Assembly: GCA_026225095.1 (NCBI GenBank)
Contig: JAMFSC010000044.1
Span: forward strand, 1 to 33,870
DNA from: a bacterium
GTDB lineage: Bacteria; Acidobacteriota; Terriglobia; Terriglobales; Acidobacteriaceae
Direction: 5' to 3'
DNA length: 33,870 nt
Positions 1 through 7,481 of the stretch are shown one piece after another. A program made the position numbers and the translations under genes. How positions within the stretch are numbered: the first letter of the stretch is position 1; every line of letters starts with the position of its first letter. The notes under the pieces were generated by a model. That model was not told where the DNA came from and made no database searches. It saw nothing but the letters and a program-made list of their open reading frames with translations.

Positions 1-23
1 TTCACCAGAAGCTTTTTGTGCGC

Positions 24-80
24 AGAATGTGGGCCGTTGCATGGAAAAACTGGACAGCGGGCGCAAATTTCGAAAGTGGT
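24..80 (+). repeat. Dispersed repeat, copy A
   Basis: The 34-base core (24-57) matches copies at 25083-25116 (same strand) and 32073-32106 (opposite strand). All three share an identical TGGAAAAACTGGACAG. Copies A and B differ at only two core positions, and their similarity continues to a shared CGAAAGTGGT at 71-80 and 25129-25138. In one frame each copy reads W-x-x-x-W-K-N-W-T, so it could be a relic of a coding module or an RNA/DNA structural element. No flanking inverted repeats or transposase are visible. Confidence 0.75.
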
Positions 81-181
81 CTGCGATGGTGCGTTTATCG
101 CGCGGATGTAGTCCTCCGGGGAGTCCCGGAGCCGGTTCGCAGTCCGGCACCCGGACCCAGGGCCGAGGCTCTTATGTAGCG

Positions 182-327
182 GGCCTTCGGCCTTGAGGGC
201 CTCAGTGACCGGAAACCACAGCAACCAGAGAAATGCTCTAGAGGCCGTGTCCTGCGGACGGGCCCGCTGCGCGTGGGTGGTCACGGGGCCTTCGGCAAGA
301 CCTTCGTGACTTGTATCCCGCTTCGCG
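182..327. repeat. Cluster of triloop mini-hairpins
   Basis: Five short palindromes with three-base loops occur in 146 bases: GGCC-TTC-GGCC (182-192), GTCC-TGC-GGAC (249-259), CGC-TGC-GCG (265-273), GCC-TTC-GGC (288-296) and CGC-TTC-GCG (319-327). The fourth is enclosed by a longer pair, GTCACG (280-285) and CGTGAC (305-310). On the minus strand, the sense strand of the upstream MFS gene, the loops read GAA or GCA. No T-tract follows, so this is not a canonical intrinsic terminator. Confidence 0.55.
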
Positions 328-362
328 TGGGACTTCCATTGGTCGGTGGGAGTCTTCGGGAG

Positions 363-1826
363 TTAGTCGGTGATGGCTTCGGCGGTTTCAAGGGATGCGG
401 CGGCGCGAGGATGCTCGGCGCGGAGGGGCAGGCGAAGAGCAGCGGCCGCTCCGGCAAGGTGGATGGCGCAGAGGACCCAGAAGGTCGCGACGAATGCCTT
501 GGGTACGGCCCCCGGGTGGGTCGTCATCTTGTGGTGCAGGAAGAGGGCGAGGAGGGTGGTGGCGATCGGTCCGCCCAGTCTTTGCGCGATGTTGATGGAT
601 GTGGTCGCGACGGGGATGAGGGACTTGGGGATTCCGGCGTAGGCTGCGGCGATGGATGGGATGTTGATGGCTCCCATGCCTGCTCCGCGGACGAAGAGGG
701 CGAGGCAGAGGACAGGCAGTGGGAGTCCGGGGGCTCCGAAGAAGGCGAAGGGCAGGGTTCCGAGAAGGGAGATGAGCGCCCCGGTGACGGAGACGCGGCG
801 GGAGCCGAATCGCTCGGTGAGCGTGCCCATCATGGGATAGGAACAGAACATGCCAAGGGCGCTTGGAGCCAGCAGGAGGCCGGTACTGCCGGGGGAGCGG
901 TGCAGGACTTCGATCAGGTAGAGGGGCGTCAGGAGGCCGCCTCCGAAGCTCATCGCGTTTGAGAGGAACTGGGTGGAGGCGGCGGCGGAGAAGGTCCTGG
1001 TGCGGAAGAGGTTGAGGTCGATGAGTGCTTTGCTGCCGAGGCGGCGGGCGTGAAAGACGAAGGCGGCGAGGAGGGTTAGCGCGGTGGCGAGTTCGGCGAT
1101 GCTGAGGCCGCGGACGGCGGGGTTGGCGCTGAACGATTCGAGGGCGTAGAGAAAGAGGACCAGGCCGGGTGGAAGGAGCAAGAAGCCGAGGAGATCGAAG
1201 GTGCGGGGCCTGATCTCGTGGGAGTCGCGGGGGAGGATCCAGAGGGCGAGCGCGATGGCGACGAGGCCAATGGGGATGTTGATGAGGAAGATCCAGCGCC
1301 AGCTTGCGTGCTGAAGGATGAAGCCAGCGAGGACGAGGCCAAGCAGTGGTCCCATGAGGATCGGCATGACCATCAGACCCATGACCCGCGCCAGGTGACG
1401 GCCGGCAACGCGGGCGATCATCATCTGGGCCATGGGAGCGAGGAGACCTCCGGCCATGCCCTGGAGGACACGGAAGGCGACCAGGCTCGATGCGGACTGG
1501 GCGGTGCCGCAGAGGAGAGAGGTCAGGGTGAAGAGGGTGAAGCAGGCGAGATAGACGCGCCTGGCTCCGAGGCGATCGACCAGCCAGCCGCTCAGCGGAA
1601 GCATGAGGGCAAGGGCGAGGAGATAGCCCGTGGTGACCCACTGGATCTGGGTGAGCGGTGCGTGGAGCTGGCGGCCGAGGGTGGCGAGCGAGACGTTGAC
1701 GACGGTGGAGTCGAGCGTGCTCATCAGGGGCCCGAAGATGACCACGGCGGAGATCTTCCATACTATCGGGTCGATGGCGCCGGTTGAGCCGGGGGGTTCT
1801 TTTCGGGCTGCCTGGGTTGAGCTCAT
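363..1826 (-). CDS. MFS drug efflux transporter, DHA2 (EmrB/QacA) type
   Basis: A 487-residue inner-membrane protein with about 14 hydrophobic segments, as expected for DHA2 proton-coupled multidrug exporters. The family motif LDSTVVNVSLATL is at residues 38-50 and the MFS motif-A loop GWLVDRLGARR at 80-90. The chosen ATG (1824-1826) overlaps the stop codon of the upstream isochorismatase-type gene as ATGA, implying translational coupling. The frame stays open further upstream, but that part reads as basic low-complexity sequence and lies inside the neighbouring gene. The pair faces a TetR regulator whose candidate operators lie at 2431-2477, so expression is probably ligand-induced. The substrate cannot be read from sequence; drugs or aromatic metabolites are typical for the family. 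Confidence 0.92.
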   Translation of the reverse strand: MSSTQAARKEPPGSTGAIDPIVWKISAVVIFGPLMSTLDSTVVNVSLATLGRQLHAPLTQIQWVTTGYLLALALMLPLSGWLVDRLGARRVYLACFTLFTLTSLLCGTAQSASSLVAFRVLQGMAGGLLAPMAQMMIARVAGRHLARVMGLMVMPILMGPLLGLVLAGFILQHASWRWIFLINIPIGLVAIALALWILPRDSHEIRPRTFDLLGFLLLPPGLVLFLYALESFSANPAVRGLSIAELATALTLLAAFVFHARRLGSKALIDLNLFRTRTFSAAASTQFLSNAMSFGGGLLTPLYLIEVLHRSPGSTGLLLAPSALGMFCSYPMMGTLTERFGSRRVSVTGALISLLGTLPFAFFGAPGLPLPVLCLALFVRGAGMGAINIPSIAAAYAGIPKSLIPVATTSINIAQRLGGPIATTLLALFLHHKMTTHPGAVPKAFVATFWVLCAIHLAGAAAALRLPLRAEHPRAAASLETAEAITD

Positions 1827-2401
1827 GCGCCGAGTGCCTTGAGAATCTCTTCGGTCTTGCGGACGCGACCCATCATGGGGAAGACCTGAGTCGTAGCGAA
1901 GGTGTGCCATTCGGGGCTGAAGGTTCCCATGGCGTCCTCGACGAAGACGAGCTGGTAGCCCATGTCGTGAGCGGCGCGTGCGGTGGACTCGACGCCGATG
2001 TTGGTCGCGATGCCGGCCATGAGGATGGTCCTGATGTTGCGGCGGCGGAGTTGCTGGTCGAGATCGGTGCCGTAGAAGGCTCCCCACTGGCGCTTGGTGA
2101 TGACGACGTCTCCGGGCTGGTGGCCGCTTTCGGCGACGAGCTGGGAGGCGATGGGCGGCGGGGGTGGGGCGGTGGGGTCGGACATGGGGGCGGCGTCGGT
2201 GGCGGGGCGGAGGATCTCTGCGAGCTCGACGCGGACGTAGACGGCGGTGCCACCAGCGGCGCGGAGGGCGGCGGCGAGTTGGGCGGAGCGGGAGACGATT
2301 TCGGACCCGGGATAGGGCTGGATGGGACGGCTGACGATGCCGTTCTGGAGATCGATGAAGATGGCGGCGGTGGTCTTGGGGTCGAGTTCTAGCGTTGGCA
2401 C
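1823..2401 (-). CDS. Isochorismatase-fold hydrolase family protein with Cys-to-Gly at the nucleophile position
   Basis: 192 residues, the usual size of isochorismatase-like hydrolases. With the GTG start at 2401, Asp17 (in IDLQNG) and Lys103 (in TKRQWGAF) fit the catalytic Asp and Lys. The position where cysteine hydrolases such as nicotinamidase carry Cys is Gly136 (IATNIGVESTAR). True isochorismatases of the EntB type also lack the Cys, so a non-cysteine hydrolysis or a non-catalytic role is possible. I chose the GTG because AGGAG lies 8 bases upstream and the product begins MPTLELD; a TTG nine codons earlier has no such site. It overlaps the MFS gene by ATGA and is probably transcribed from the TTGACA/TATTAT promoter at 2458-2487. 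The substrate is unknown. Confidence 0.88.
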   Translation of the reverse strand: MPTLELDPKTTAAIFIDLQNGIVSRPIQPYPGSEIVSRSAQLAAALRAAGGTAVYVRVELAEILRPATDAAPMSDPTAPPPPPIASQLVAESGHQPGDVVITKRQWGAFYGTDLDQQLRRRNIRTILMAGIATNIGVESTARAAHDMGYQLVFVEDAMGTFSPEWHTFATTQVFPMMGRVRKTEEILKALGA

Positions 2402-2430
2402 GGTCGTGGCTCCTGGATCGATTGGCAATG

Positions 2431-2444
2431 TGAGGATCGCCTCA
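2431..2444. promoter_or_regulatory. Candidate TetR operator O1
   Basis: TGAGGATCGCCTCA, an imperfect inverted repeat (TGAGG-n4-CCTCA). It has the same half-sites as the perfect palindrome at 2464-2477, with the two centres 33 bp apart. It lies just downstream of the predicted start point of the isochorismatase/MFS promoter, where a bound repressor would block transcription. Confidence 0.6.
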
Positions 2445-2457
2445 TGTTTCTTGTCCT

Positions 2458-2487
2458 ATAATATGAGGATGTCCTCAGATTTGTCAA
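2458..2487 (-). promoter_or_regulatory. Sigma-70-type promoter of the isochorismatase-MFS operon
   Basis: On the minus strand, TTGACA (2482-2487) and TATTAT (2458-2463) are separated by 18 bp. The spacer contains the perfect palindrome at 2464-2477. The opposite strand carries a consensus TATAAT at 2457-2462 that could serve the divergent TetR gene, although no good -35 is seen for it. Confidence 0.65.
2464..2477. promoter_or_regulatory. Candidate TetR operator O2
   Basis: TGAGGATGTCCTCA, a palindrome with perfect 6-bp arms and a 2-base centre. It sits inside the -35/-10 spacer of the minus-strand promoter and next to the plus-strand TATAAT. Binding of the adjacent TetR protein here would repress the operon and probably the regulator's own gene. 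That the protein binds this site is inferred from position and symmetry. Confidence 0.65.
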
Positions 2488-2516
2488 AGACGGGAGACTT
2501 TACAGCGTCCACAGTG

Positions 2517-3116
2517 ATGGCGAAGACGGCTCGGCGGGTTCCGCAGCAGGTGCGTGGGGAGCGGCGGGTGGCGGAGCTGCTGGAGGCGGCGGCGGAGGTA
2601 TTTGCCGAGGCGGGGTACGAAGCGGCGACGATGACGGCGATGGCGGAGCGCGCGGGGGCTTCGATTGGCGCGTTGTATCAATACTTTCCGAACAAGGAGG
2701 CGGTGGTTCGGGCGCTGCGGGCGCAGTATGGCGAGGAGATGGCGGCGCGCTGGACTCCGCTGGCCGCTGAGGCATCGCGGCTGACGGTGGCGGAGCTGGT
2801 AGACCGGATGTTCGAGGTGATGGTGGAGATGATGGAGGCGTGGCCGGCGTATCTGACGCTGTTGGGTGCTCCGGGAAATTACAAGCGGGATCCGGCTGCG
2901 CGGAATCGGTTGCGGGAGCACTTCGCGGAGGTGTTTCGGCAGAAACGTCCGCAACTGGGGAAGGAAGAGGCGTTCCGGGTGGCGAACGTCGCGTTGCAGT
3001 TGGTGAAGGGCATGAATCCGCTGTACGCGGAGGCGTCGGCAGAGGAGCGGGTGGAGCTGGTGCGGGAGTTCAAGATGGCGTTGGGAGGCTACCTCGGGGC
3101 TCGGCTGGGCGGGTGA
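2517..3116 (+). CDS. TetR/AcrR family transcriptional regulator
   Basis: A 199-residue repressor-type protein. The N-terminal helix-turn-helix spans about residues 17-63, ending in the family hallmark GALYQYFPNKEAVV. The C-terminal half is an all-helical ligand-binding region resembling TetR_C variants. I chose ATG 2517 because the frame upstream overlaps the promoter and operator region (TATAAT at 2457-2462), so the earlier ATGs at 2463 and 2469 would lie at or before the likely transcription start. Divergent orientation and palindromes in the shared promoter point to control of the isochorismatase-MFS operon and probably autoregulation. The ligand is unknown. Codons end strongly in G, unlike genes after 22 kb. 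Confidence 0.92.
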   Translation: MAKTARRVPQQVRGERRVAELLEAAAEVFAEAGYEAATMTAMAERAGASIGALYQYFPNKEAVVRALRAQYGEEMAARWTPLAAEASRLTVAELVDRMFEVMVEMMEAWPAYLTLLGAPGNYKRDPAARNRLREHFAEVFRQKRPQLGKEEAFRVANVALQLVKGMNPLYAEASAEERVELVREFKMALGGYLGARLGG

Positions 3117-3134
3117 GCGAGCTGGGCTGGATGC

Positions 3135-4040
3135 TTATCGTCCCACGCCTGGGGTCCAGGTCTGGCCCTCGACGGCGTAGACCGGATCGTCGGCCTGGCG
3201 CAGGTCCGGGAACTCGGCGCGATGCTCGGTCATGACCAGGCAGGAGACGAGCGCGTCGAACGCATCTTCGCTGGCCCGGGCTTTGGAGAGGACGGTGCGC
3301 GAGAGCCCGGCGAACGCAGGGGATTCAACCCTTCGCCGGGCGAGGTAAGCGGTTCGCGCAATCTCGGAGCTCTTGTGGACGCGACCGGTCATCAGGCGGG
3401 AGTACATCTCGACGACCATGGGAAACGTGGGACGATCGAACGGCCAGACTGAAAAGCCTGCCTCCCGCAGGCGCAGGAGATAGGGGATTCCGCGGAGCGA
3501 GCCTGTCCCAACGCTGCCGGAGCCGCCGATCTGGAAGGGCGATTTGGGCGCTATGCCAAGCACGCGCTCGGCCTTGGCGGGGTCGGCGATCTGCGCGACG
3601 ATCTTGACCTCCATATCGGTGCGGCGCATCATCCGGTGCATCTGGTCGCCGCAGAACTCGAAGGGTTTCTTCTTCGGCTTGCCCCAGAAGCGGTGGTCCA
3701 TGCACTCGGGATGCAGCCACTGCTCGCCCTGTCCGCTGGCGACGCTGTGCCAGAACTCGATCGCGGATTCCACTCCGTGCTCGGCCAGGAACCACGCCGG
3801 ATAGCTGAAGATGAAGTCGAAGCCGACGACCATGCGCGGCGTCTTCTGGCTGAGCGCGACCAGCCAGTCGGAGAGTTCGTCGCGGGTGCGGCCGCCTTCG
3901 AGCGTGACGTCTCCACCCATTGTTTTGCCCCTGGGGAAGGAGGTCCAGACTCCGGCCCAGATCTTCTTCCTCTGCCCCGGTCCCTTGTCGCCGGACCAGT
4001 CGACCGCCACGACTCGATCCAGACCCGATGCGAGGCTCAA
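3135..4040 (-). CDS. DUF429-like, RNase H-fold predicted nuclease
   Basis: A 301-residue protein without signal peptide or membrane segments. The N-terminal beta-hairpin RVVAVDWSG (Asp14), the central VGFDFIFSYP (Asp75) and the C-terminal SEDAFDALVSCL (Asp259, Asp262) resemble the acidic strand/helix motifs of DUF429-type RNase H-fold proteins, so metal-dependent nucleic-acid cleavage is possible but unproven. The likely start is TTG at 4040, overlapping the recX stop codon (TTGA); no ATG is available before the conserved VAVDWSG. Co-translation with recX suggests a link to DNA repair, though it may simply be operon packing. It converges on the TetR gene 18 bp away with no visible terminator. 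Confidence 0.65.
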   Translation of the reverse strand: MSLASGLDRVVAVDWSGDKGPGQRKKIWAGVWTSFPRGKTMGGDVTLEGGRTRDELSDWLVALSQKTPRMVVGFDFIFSYPAWFLAEHGVESAIEFWHSVASGQGEQWLHPECMDHRFWGKPKKKPFEFCGDQMHRMMRRTDMEVKIVAQIADPAKAERVLGIAPKSPFQIGGSGSVGTGSLRGIPYLLRLREAGFSVWPFDRPTFPMVVEMYSRLMTGRVHKSSEIARTAYLARRRVESPAFAGLSRTVLSKARASEDAFDALVSCLVMTEHRAEFPDLRQADDPVYAVEGQTWTPGVGR

Positions 4041-4609
4041 TCTTCGGCTCTCTCATCCGGCTCGGCGTAGGAGTCCGAGTCGCTGCCGCCCACGCCCGGA
4101 ATCATCTCCTCCGGAACCTCCCAGGCGCGCAGCAGCTTGAAGATCGTACCGGAGGAGTAGCCGGCGCGGATCAGCCGGTTCATGACCCGGACGGTCTCCT
4201 TCTGGTCTCCGGGCTGCTTCATGCGTTTGCGTCGGCAGAAGTCCCGCGCCAGCGCCACCTCGTCGGCCTCATCGTAGGCTGCGCCGAGCGCGGACTGCGC
4301 CGTCTCCTTGTCGATTCCTTTGAGCGAGAGGTCCTGCTGGACGCGCCTGCGGCCGAAGCCCTGGTTTTCCTTGCGCATGCGCGTGTAGTCGGCCGCGAAC
4401 CGGGTGTCGGAGAGGTACTTCAACTCCACGAGCCGCTCGACCACGCGATCCATCGCGCTTTCGCCAGCCTCGCCCGGTTCGGCGCGGGCCCGCATCAGCC
4501 TGCGCAGATCGCGCTCCGTTCGCATCTTCACCGAGAGCGACTTCACCGCGTACTCGAACAGCCCGGCCTCACCCACGGGTTCGCGCGGCTTGGCCCTCTG
4601 GAACGCCAT
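4037..4609 (-). CDS. recX: Regulatory protein RecX
   Basis: 190 residues, within the RecX range of about 150-270. RecX binds RecA filaments in the cytoplasm and modulates recombination and the SOS response. The typical three-helix repeats are visible: an early segment with RTERDLRRLM, the central LKYLSDTRFAADYTRMR, the FGRRRVQQDLSLKGI segment, and a C-terminal third repeat around YSSGTIFKLL. The tail is acidic. The ATG at 4609 has GGCGGG just upstream and, further out, a TATAAA, so the leader may be very short. recA is not nearby. The stop overlaps the start of the DUF429-like gene. Confidence 0.88.
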   Translation of the reverse strand: MAFQRAKPREPVGEAGLFEYAVKSLSVKMRTERDLRRLMRARAEPGEAGESAMDRVVERLVELKYLSDTRFAADYTRMRKENQGFGRRRVQQDLSLKGIDKETAQSALGAAYDEADEVALARDFCRRKRMKQPGDQKETVRVMNRLIRAGYSSGTIFKLLRAWEVPEEMIPGVGGSDSDSYAEPDERAED

Positions 4610-4650
4610 CCCGCCAGTTTATACCGGCGGCATCTGGCCCAGTCGCAGAC

Positions 4651-6243
4651 TTACTCCTCCCGGCTCCTGCGACGGTCCGGTCCGAACTCGCGGCCGGACT
4701 CCCGGGTCCACGAGCCGGAGCCCCACGGTGGCGCATCCTTGACGACGCCCCCGCTGCCACCCGTCTCGTCGATGGTCCTCCGCAACGGCAGCTCGACCAC
4801 GACCGCCGCGCCGTGCGGATGGAGATTGAACGCCGTGATCTCCCCACCATGCTCACGCGCGATCCCGTAGCAGATTGACAGTCCAAGTCCCGAACCGCTG
4901 CCAGGCTGCCGGGTCGTATAGAAGGGGTCGAAGGCGCGCCCGGGCTCGGGGAATCCTGGTCCGGTGTCGCTCACGATCAAGTGCATGGTGATGCCGTCGT
5001 GGCTCGCGGTGAGCCGAATCGTCGGCATCAGGTCCGCAGCGTCCACACCCTGTGGAAGCGCGCTCGTCACGCTCGGCGTGGATACGGCGTCGGTCGCGCG
5101 CCGCCGCTCCTGCGCGCTTGCAATTGACTGTGCGGCATTGTTCAGCAGATGCTCCAGCATGAGGCGCAGGCGGTCCCGCTTTCCCCTCACGGGTGGCAGG
5201 CTATTTCCGGTCTGGAGGACGAGTTTCACGCCACGCTGCTCCAGTTTCTCCAGGCAGGCTCCGGCCAGCTCAGCCATCAGCGCACTGACATCCACCGGCT
5301 CATCCTGCTCTGCCACGGGACGCCAGAACTGCAACAGACTCTGCACCGTCTCCCGCATCCTCTTCGCCTCGAGGATGATGGTCTCCGCATCCTTCCTGAC
5401 CCGGATCTCGCTCGATGTCTCCGCAATGAGCTCGGCAAATCCCAGCACAGCCGTCAGCGGGTTGTTCAACTCGTGCGCGACGCCGCCGGCCAGCTGACCC
5501 AGGCCTGCCAGCTTTTCGGCACGCATCAACCGTTCGTTCAAGGATGCATTTTCGAGCGTTCGCGAGATCTTCATCGCCAGCGTCTCGAGCGGCGGCATCG
5601 CTCTTTGCACACCGCCGGGCCGCTCGTTGAGCGAGCTATCCGCGCAGACCGCCAGCGCACCCAGGATGATGCCCGTCTGACCGCGGAACAGCGTCAGAAT
5701 CATTCTCCGGCAACCTGTCGGTGTTTGCATCCCCCGATCCAGACCGCTGTCGTTATAGGTATCCTGCGGCCCCATCATCACCACGAAGTTGCCCGGACCA
5801 AGTCGGTCCGGCCGCGTCACCTCATCCGGACCGCCCGGACCCAGGCCTCCCTCCCGCCGCACCACGCCGCGTCCCCAGGATTGCAGCGAATCGACTGTCA
5901 GATCGTCCATGCCCGCACTCGCGGCAACATAAAGCGTTCCCTCCGGATCCCGCACCAGCATCGCCACCTTGTGGAATGCGCTCTTCTCCGCGACGGCGCG
6001 GCACACCCGCAGGGCCAGCGGTTTGGGGCTCGCGCCTGGAGAGAGGGAGGCGTCCAGACGTGCGTAGGCCTCCAGTTCCTCGCGCATTGCTCGTTCCCGC
6101 TCGCCCTCGCGCATCTGCTTCCGCATCTGCACCCACATCACCCGCACCACCACCACCGCCGCCAACAGCAGCAGGCCACCCGCCGCGCAGAGCCACACCT
6201 CCAACCCATGAGGAATGAGCCGGTCCAGCCACGACGGCACCAT
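4651..6243 (-). CDS. Sensor histidine kinase (orphan)
   Basis: A membrane-anchored kinase of 530 residues from this start. One N-terminal transmembrane helix is followed by a short basic coiled linker, a GAF-like sensor region, then HisKA and HATPase_c domains. Numbering from an alternative ATG at 6276 (541 aa): TM about 27-47, phospho-acceptor His268 in GGVAHELNNPLTAVLG, N-box LLNNAAQS (Asn380), G1 DTGPGF (Asp437), F-box FDPFYTT, and G2 GSGLGLSI (about 461). An extended low-complexity loop of about 30 residues sits between the N and G1 boxes. The start is ambiguous; I prefer the ATG at 6243, preceded by GGAAGGGGAG. No response regulator is adjacent, so the partner is unknown. The C-terminal 35 residues are charged and not part of the ATPase fold. 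Confidence 0.9.
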   Translation of the reverse strand: MVPSWLDRLIPHGLEVWLCAAGGLLLLAAVVVVRVMWVQMRKQMREGERERAMREELEAYARLDASLSPGASPKPLALRVCRAVAEKSAFHKVAMLVRDPEGTLYVAASAGMDDLTVDSLQSWGRGVVRREGGLGPGGPDEVTRPDRLGPGNFVVMMGPQDTYNDSGLDRGMQTPTGCRRMILTLFRGQTGIILGALAVCADSSLNERPGGVQRAMPPLETLAMKISRTLENASLNERLMRAEKLAGLGQLAGGVAHELNNPLTAVLGFAELIAETSSEIRVRKDAETIILEAKRMRETVQSLLQFWRPVAEQDEPVDVSALMAELAGACLEKLEQRGVKLVLQTGNSLPPVRGKRDRLRLMLEHLLNNAAQSIASAQERRRATDAVSTPSVTSALPQGVDAADLMPTIRLTASHDGITMHLIVSDTGPGFPEPGRAFDPFYTTRQPGSGSGLGLSICYGIAREHGGEITAFNLHPHGAAVVVELPLRRTIDETGGSGGVVKDAPPWGSGSWTRESGREFGPDRRRSREE

Positions 6244-6477
6244 ACTCTCCCCTTCCGGTACCATCGCTCGCATCATCGCTGCCTCTCACTTCCCCTTGGT
6301 GCTGCATCTATCGTCTAATCGTTTCAAGCAGGCGCGTCTGCGAGTAAACTCCCAGCGGGTCCGATCCGTCGAACCAGCAGCGATCGAGCCACTCCGAAAT
6401 CCGTCAAGAGACCACAAACGAGTGACACGGCGCTCGATTTAGACCTAACCCGCAACGCACGGAGACCGTCCACCCAC

Positions 6478-7422
6478 ATGCCGACATCCCGAACCGCCAA
6501 AGCCGTCCGCAACCACTTCCTTCTATTTGTTCTCCTCCCGATATCGGCGCAGGTGGCCTCTGCCCGTGTTCTTGTACCGCATGCGATCACCCCTTTGGTA
6601 ACCTCCGCGCTTGCCTCCGGCGATTCCAGCCAGGATCCCGCCGGATTTGGTCCGCTGGACCCCGCGCCTCCCGCGAACGGTCTCACGCCCGAGCAGATCA
6701 TCCAGAAGTTCGCTGCGCGCGAGAGCGTCTTCGATAAGGCGCGGCAGAACTATCTCTTCCGCCAGACCGTCAAGGTCGACACCATCAACGACGATAACGG
6801 CAAGGTCGACGGCGAGTACCAGCAGGTCACCGACATCAGCATCTCGCCCCAGGGCAAGCGCGAAGAGCACGTCGTCTTCGCCCCGCAGAACACGCTCGAG
6901 CGCGTGATGATGTCGCCTGCCGACTTCCAGGACATCGAGCACAGGCTCCCCTTCGTGCTCACCACGGAGCAGCTTCCCCAGTACGACATCGCCTATCTTG
7001 GGAGGCAGAAGATCGACGAACTCGACACGTACGTCTTCGACGCCAAGCCCAAGGTGCTGGAGAAGGGCAAGCGTTACTACCAGGGTAAGGTTTGGGTGGA
7101 TCAGCAGGACTTCCAGATCGTCCTGGTCAACGGAAAGAATGTCCCTGACGACAAGCGCAAGGGACACGAAGACCTTTCCCCGCCGTTCACGACTTACTAT
7201 GAGCAGATCGACGGTCAGTTCTGGTTTCCCACCTACACCAAGGCGGAGGGTACCCTGCACTTCGCGGCCCAGAACGGCGCCCTGTCGCAGGAGGTGCACC
7301 TGAAGACGATCGTTCGCTACACGGACTACAAGCGCTTCCGCGGCTCGGCCCGTATCGTCAGCACCGGCGAGGTTGAAAACAATACCCCGGAGACCCCTGC
7401 CCCGCCACCACCCAGGAAATAG
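6478..7422 (+). CDS. Exported LolA-like outer-membrane lipoprotein-sorting family protein
   Basis: A 314-residue exported protein. The N-terminus has a basic start, a hydrophobic stretch (about residues 13-27) and an Ala-rich cleavage region, then a Pro-rich linker to about residue 68. The rest is beta-strand rich with repeated Tyr/Gln/Trp strands (YYQGKVWVDQQDFQIVLV, FWFPTYTKAEGTLHF), resembling the LolA/LolB-like fold annotated as outer membrane lipoprotein-sorting protein in Acidobacteriota. It ends in a proline-rich tail. It would act in the periplasm; carrying a lipid or lipoprotein is a family-level inference. It is divergent from the histidine kinase across 234 bp in which I find no strong promoter. 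Confidence 0.7.
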   Translation: MPTSRTAKAVRNHFLLFVLLPISAQVASARVLVPHAITPLVTSALASGDSSQDPAGFGPLDPAPPANGLTPEQIIQKFAARESVFDKARQNYLFRQTVKVDTINDDNGKVDGEYQQVTDISISPQGKREEHVVFAPQNTLERVMMSPADFQDIEHRLPFVLTTEQLPQYDIAYLGRQKIDELDTYVFDAKPKVLEKGKRYYQGKVWVDQQDFQIVLVNGKNVPDDKRKGHEDLSPPFTTYYEQIDGQFWFPTYTKAEGTLHFAAQNGALSQEVHLKTIVRYTDYKRFRGSARIVSTGEVENNTPETPAPPPPRK

Positions 7423-7430
7423 CGGCTCTG

Positions 7431-7460
7431 CTGCCAAACCTGTCGCGGTAGGGCTAGGAT
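7431..7460 (+). promoter_or_regulatory. Weak candidate promoter before the FAD oxidoreductase
   Basis: CTGCCA (7431-7436) and TAGGAT (7455-7460) with an 18-bp spacer, four of six consensus matches each. It is placed so that transcription would begin shortly before the GTG at 7482. The weak match makes this tentative. Confidence 0.3.
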
Positions 7461-7481
7461 GGTGTGCGACCGAGGTGCGCC

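Larger units (their letters stand above)
1..362. other. Non-coding stretch 3' of the MFS gene
   Basis: No convincing gene is seen here; the long frames that enter it from the right are antisense shadows of the MFS gene. It contains one copy of a dispersed repeat (24-80), a perfect 7-bp inverted repeat with a 4-base loop (CTCCGGG at 114-120, CCCGGAG at 125-131), and a series of very short palindromes with TTC or TGC loops between 182 and 327. As it lies immediately downstream of the minus-strand MFS gene, the hairpin-rich part may act as a 3' UTR or terminator region, but no T-tract follows any stem on the minus strand. Confidence 0.6.
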
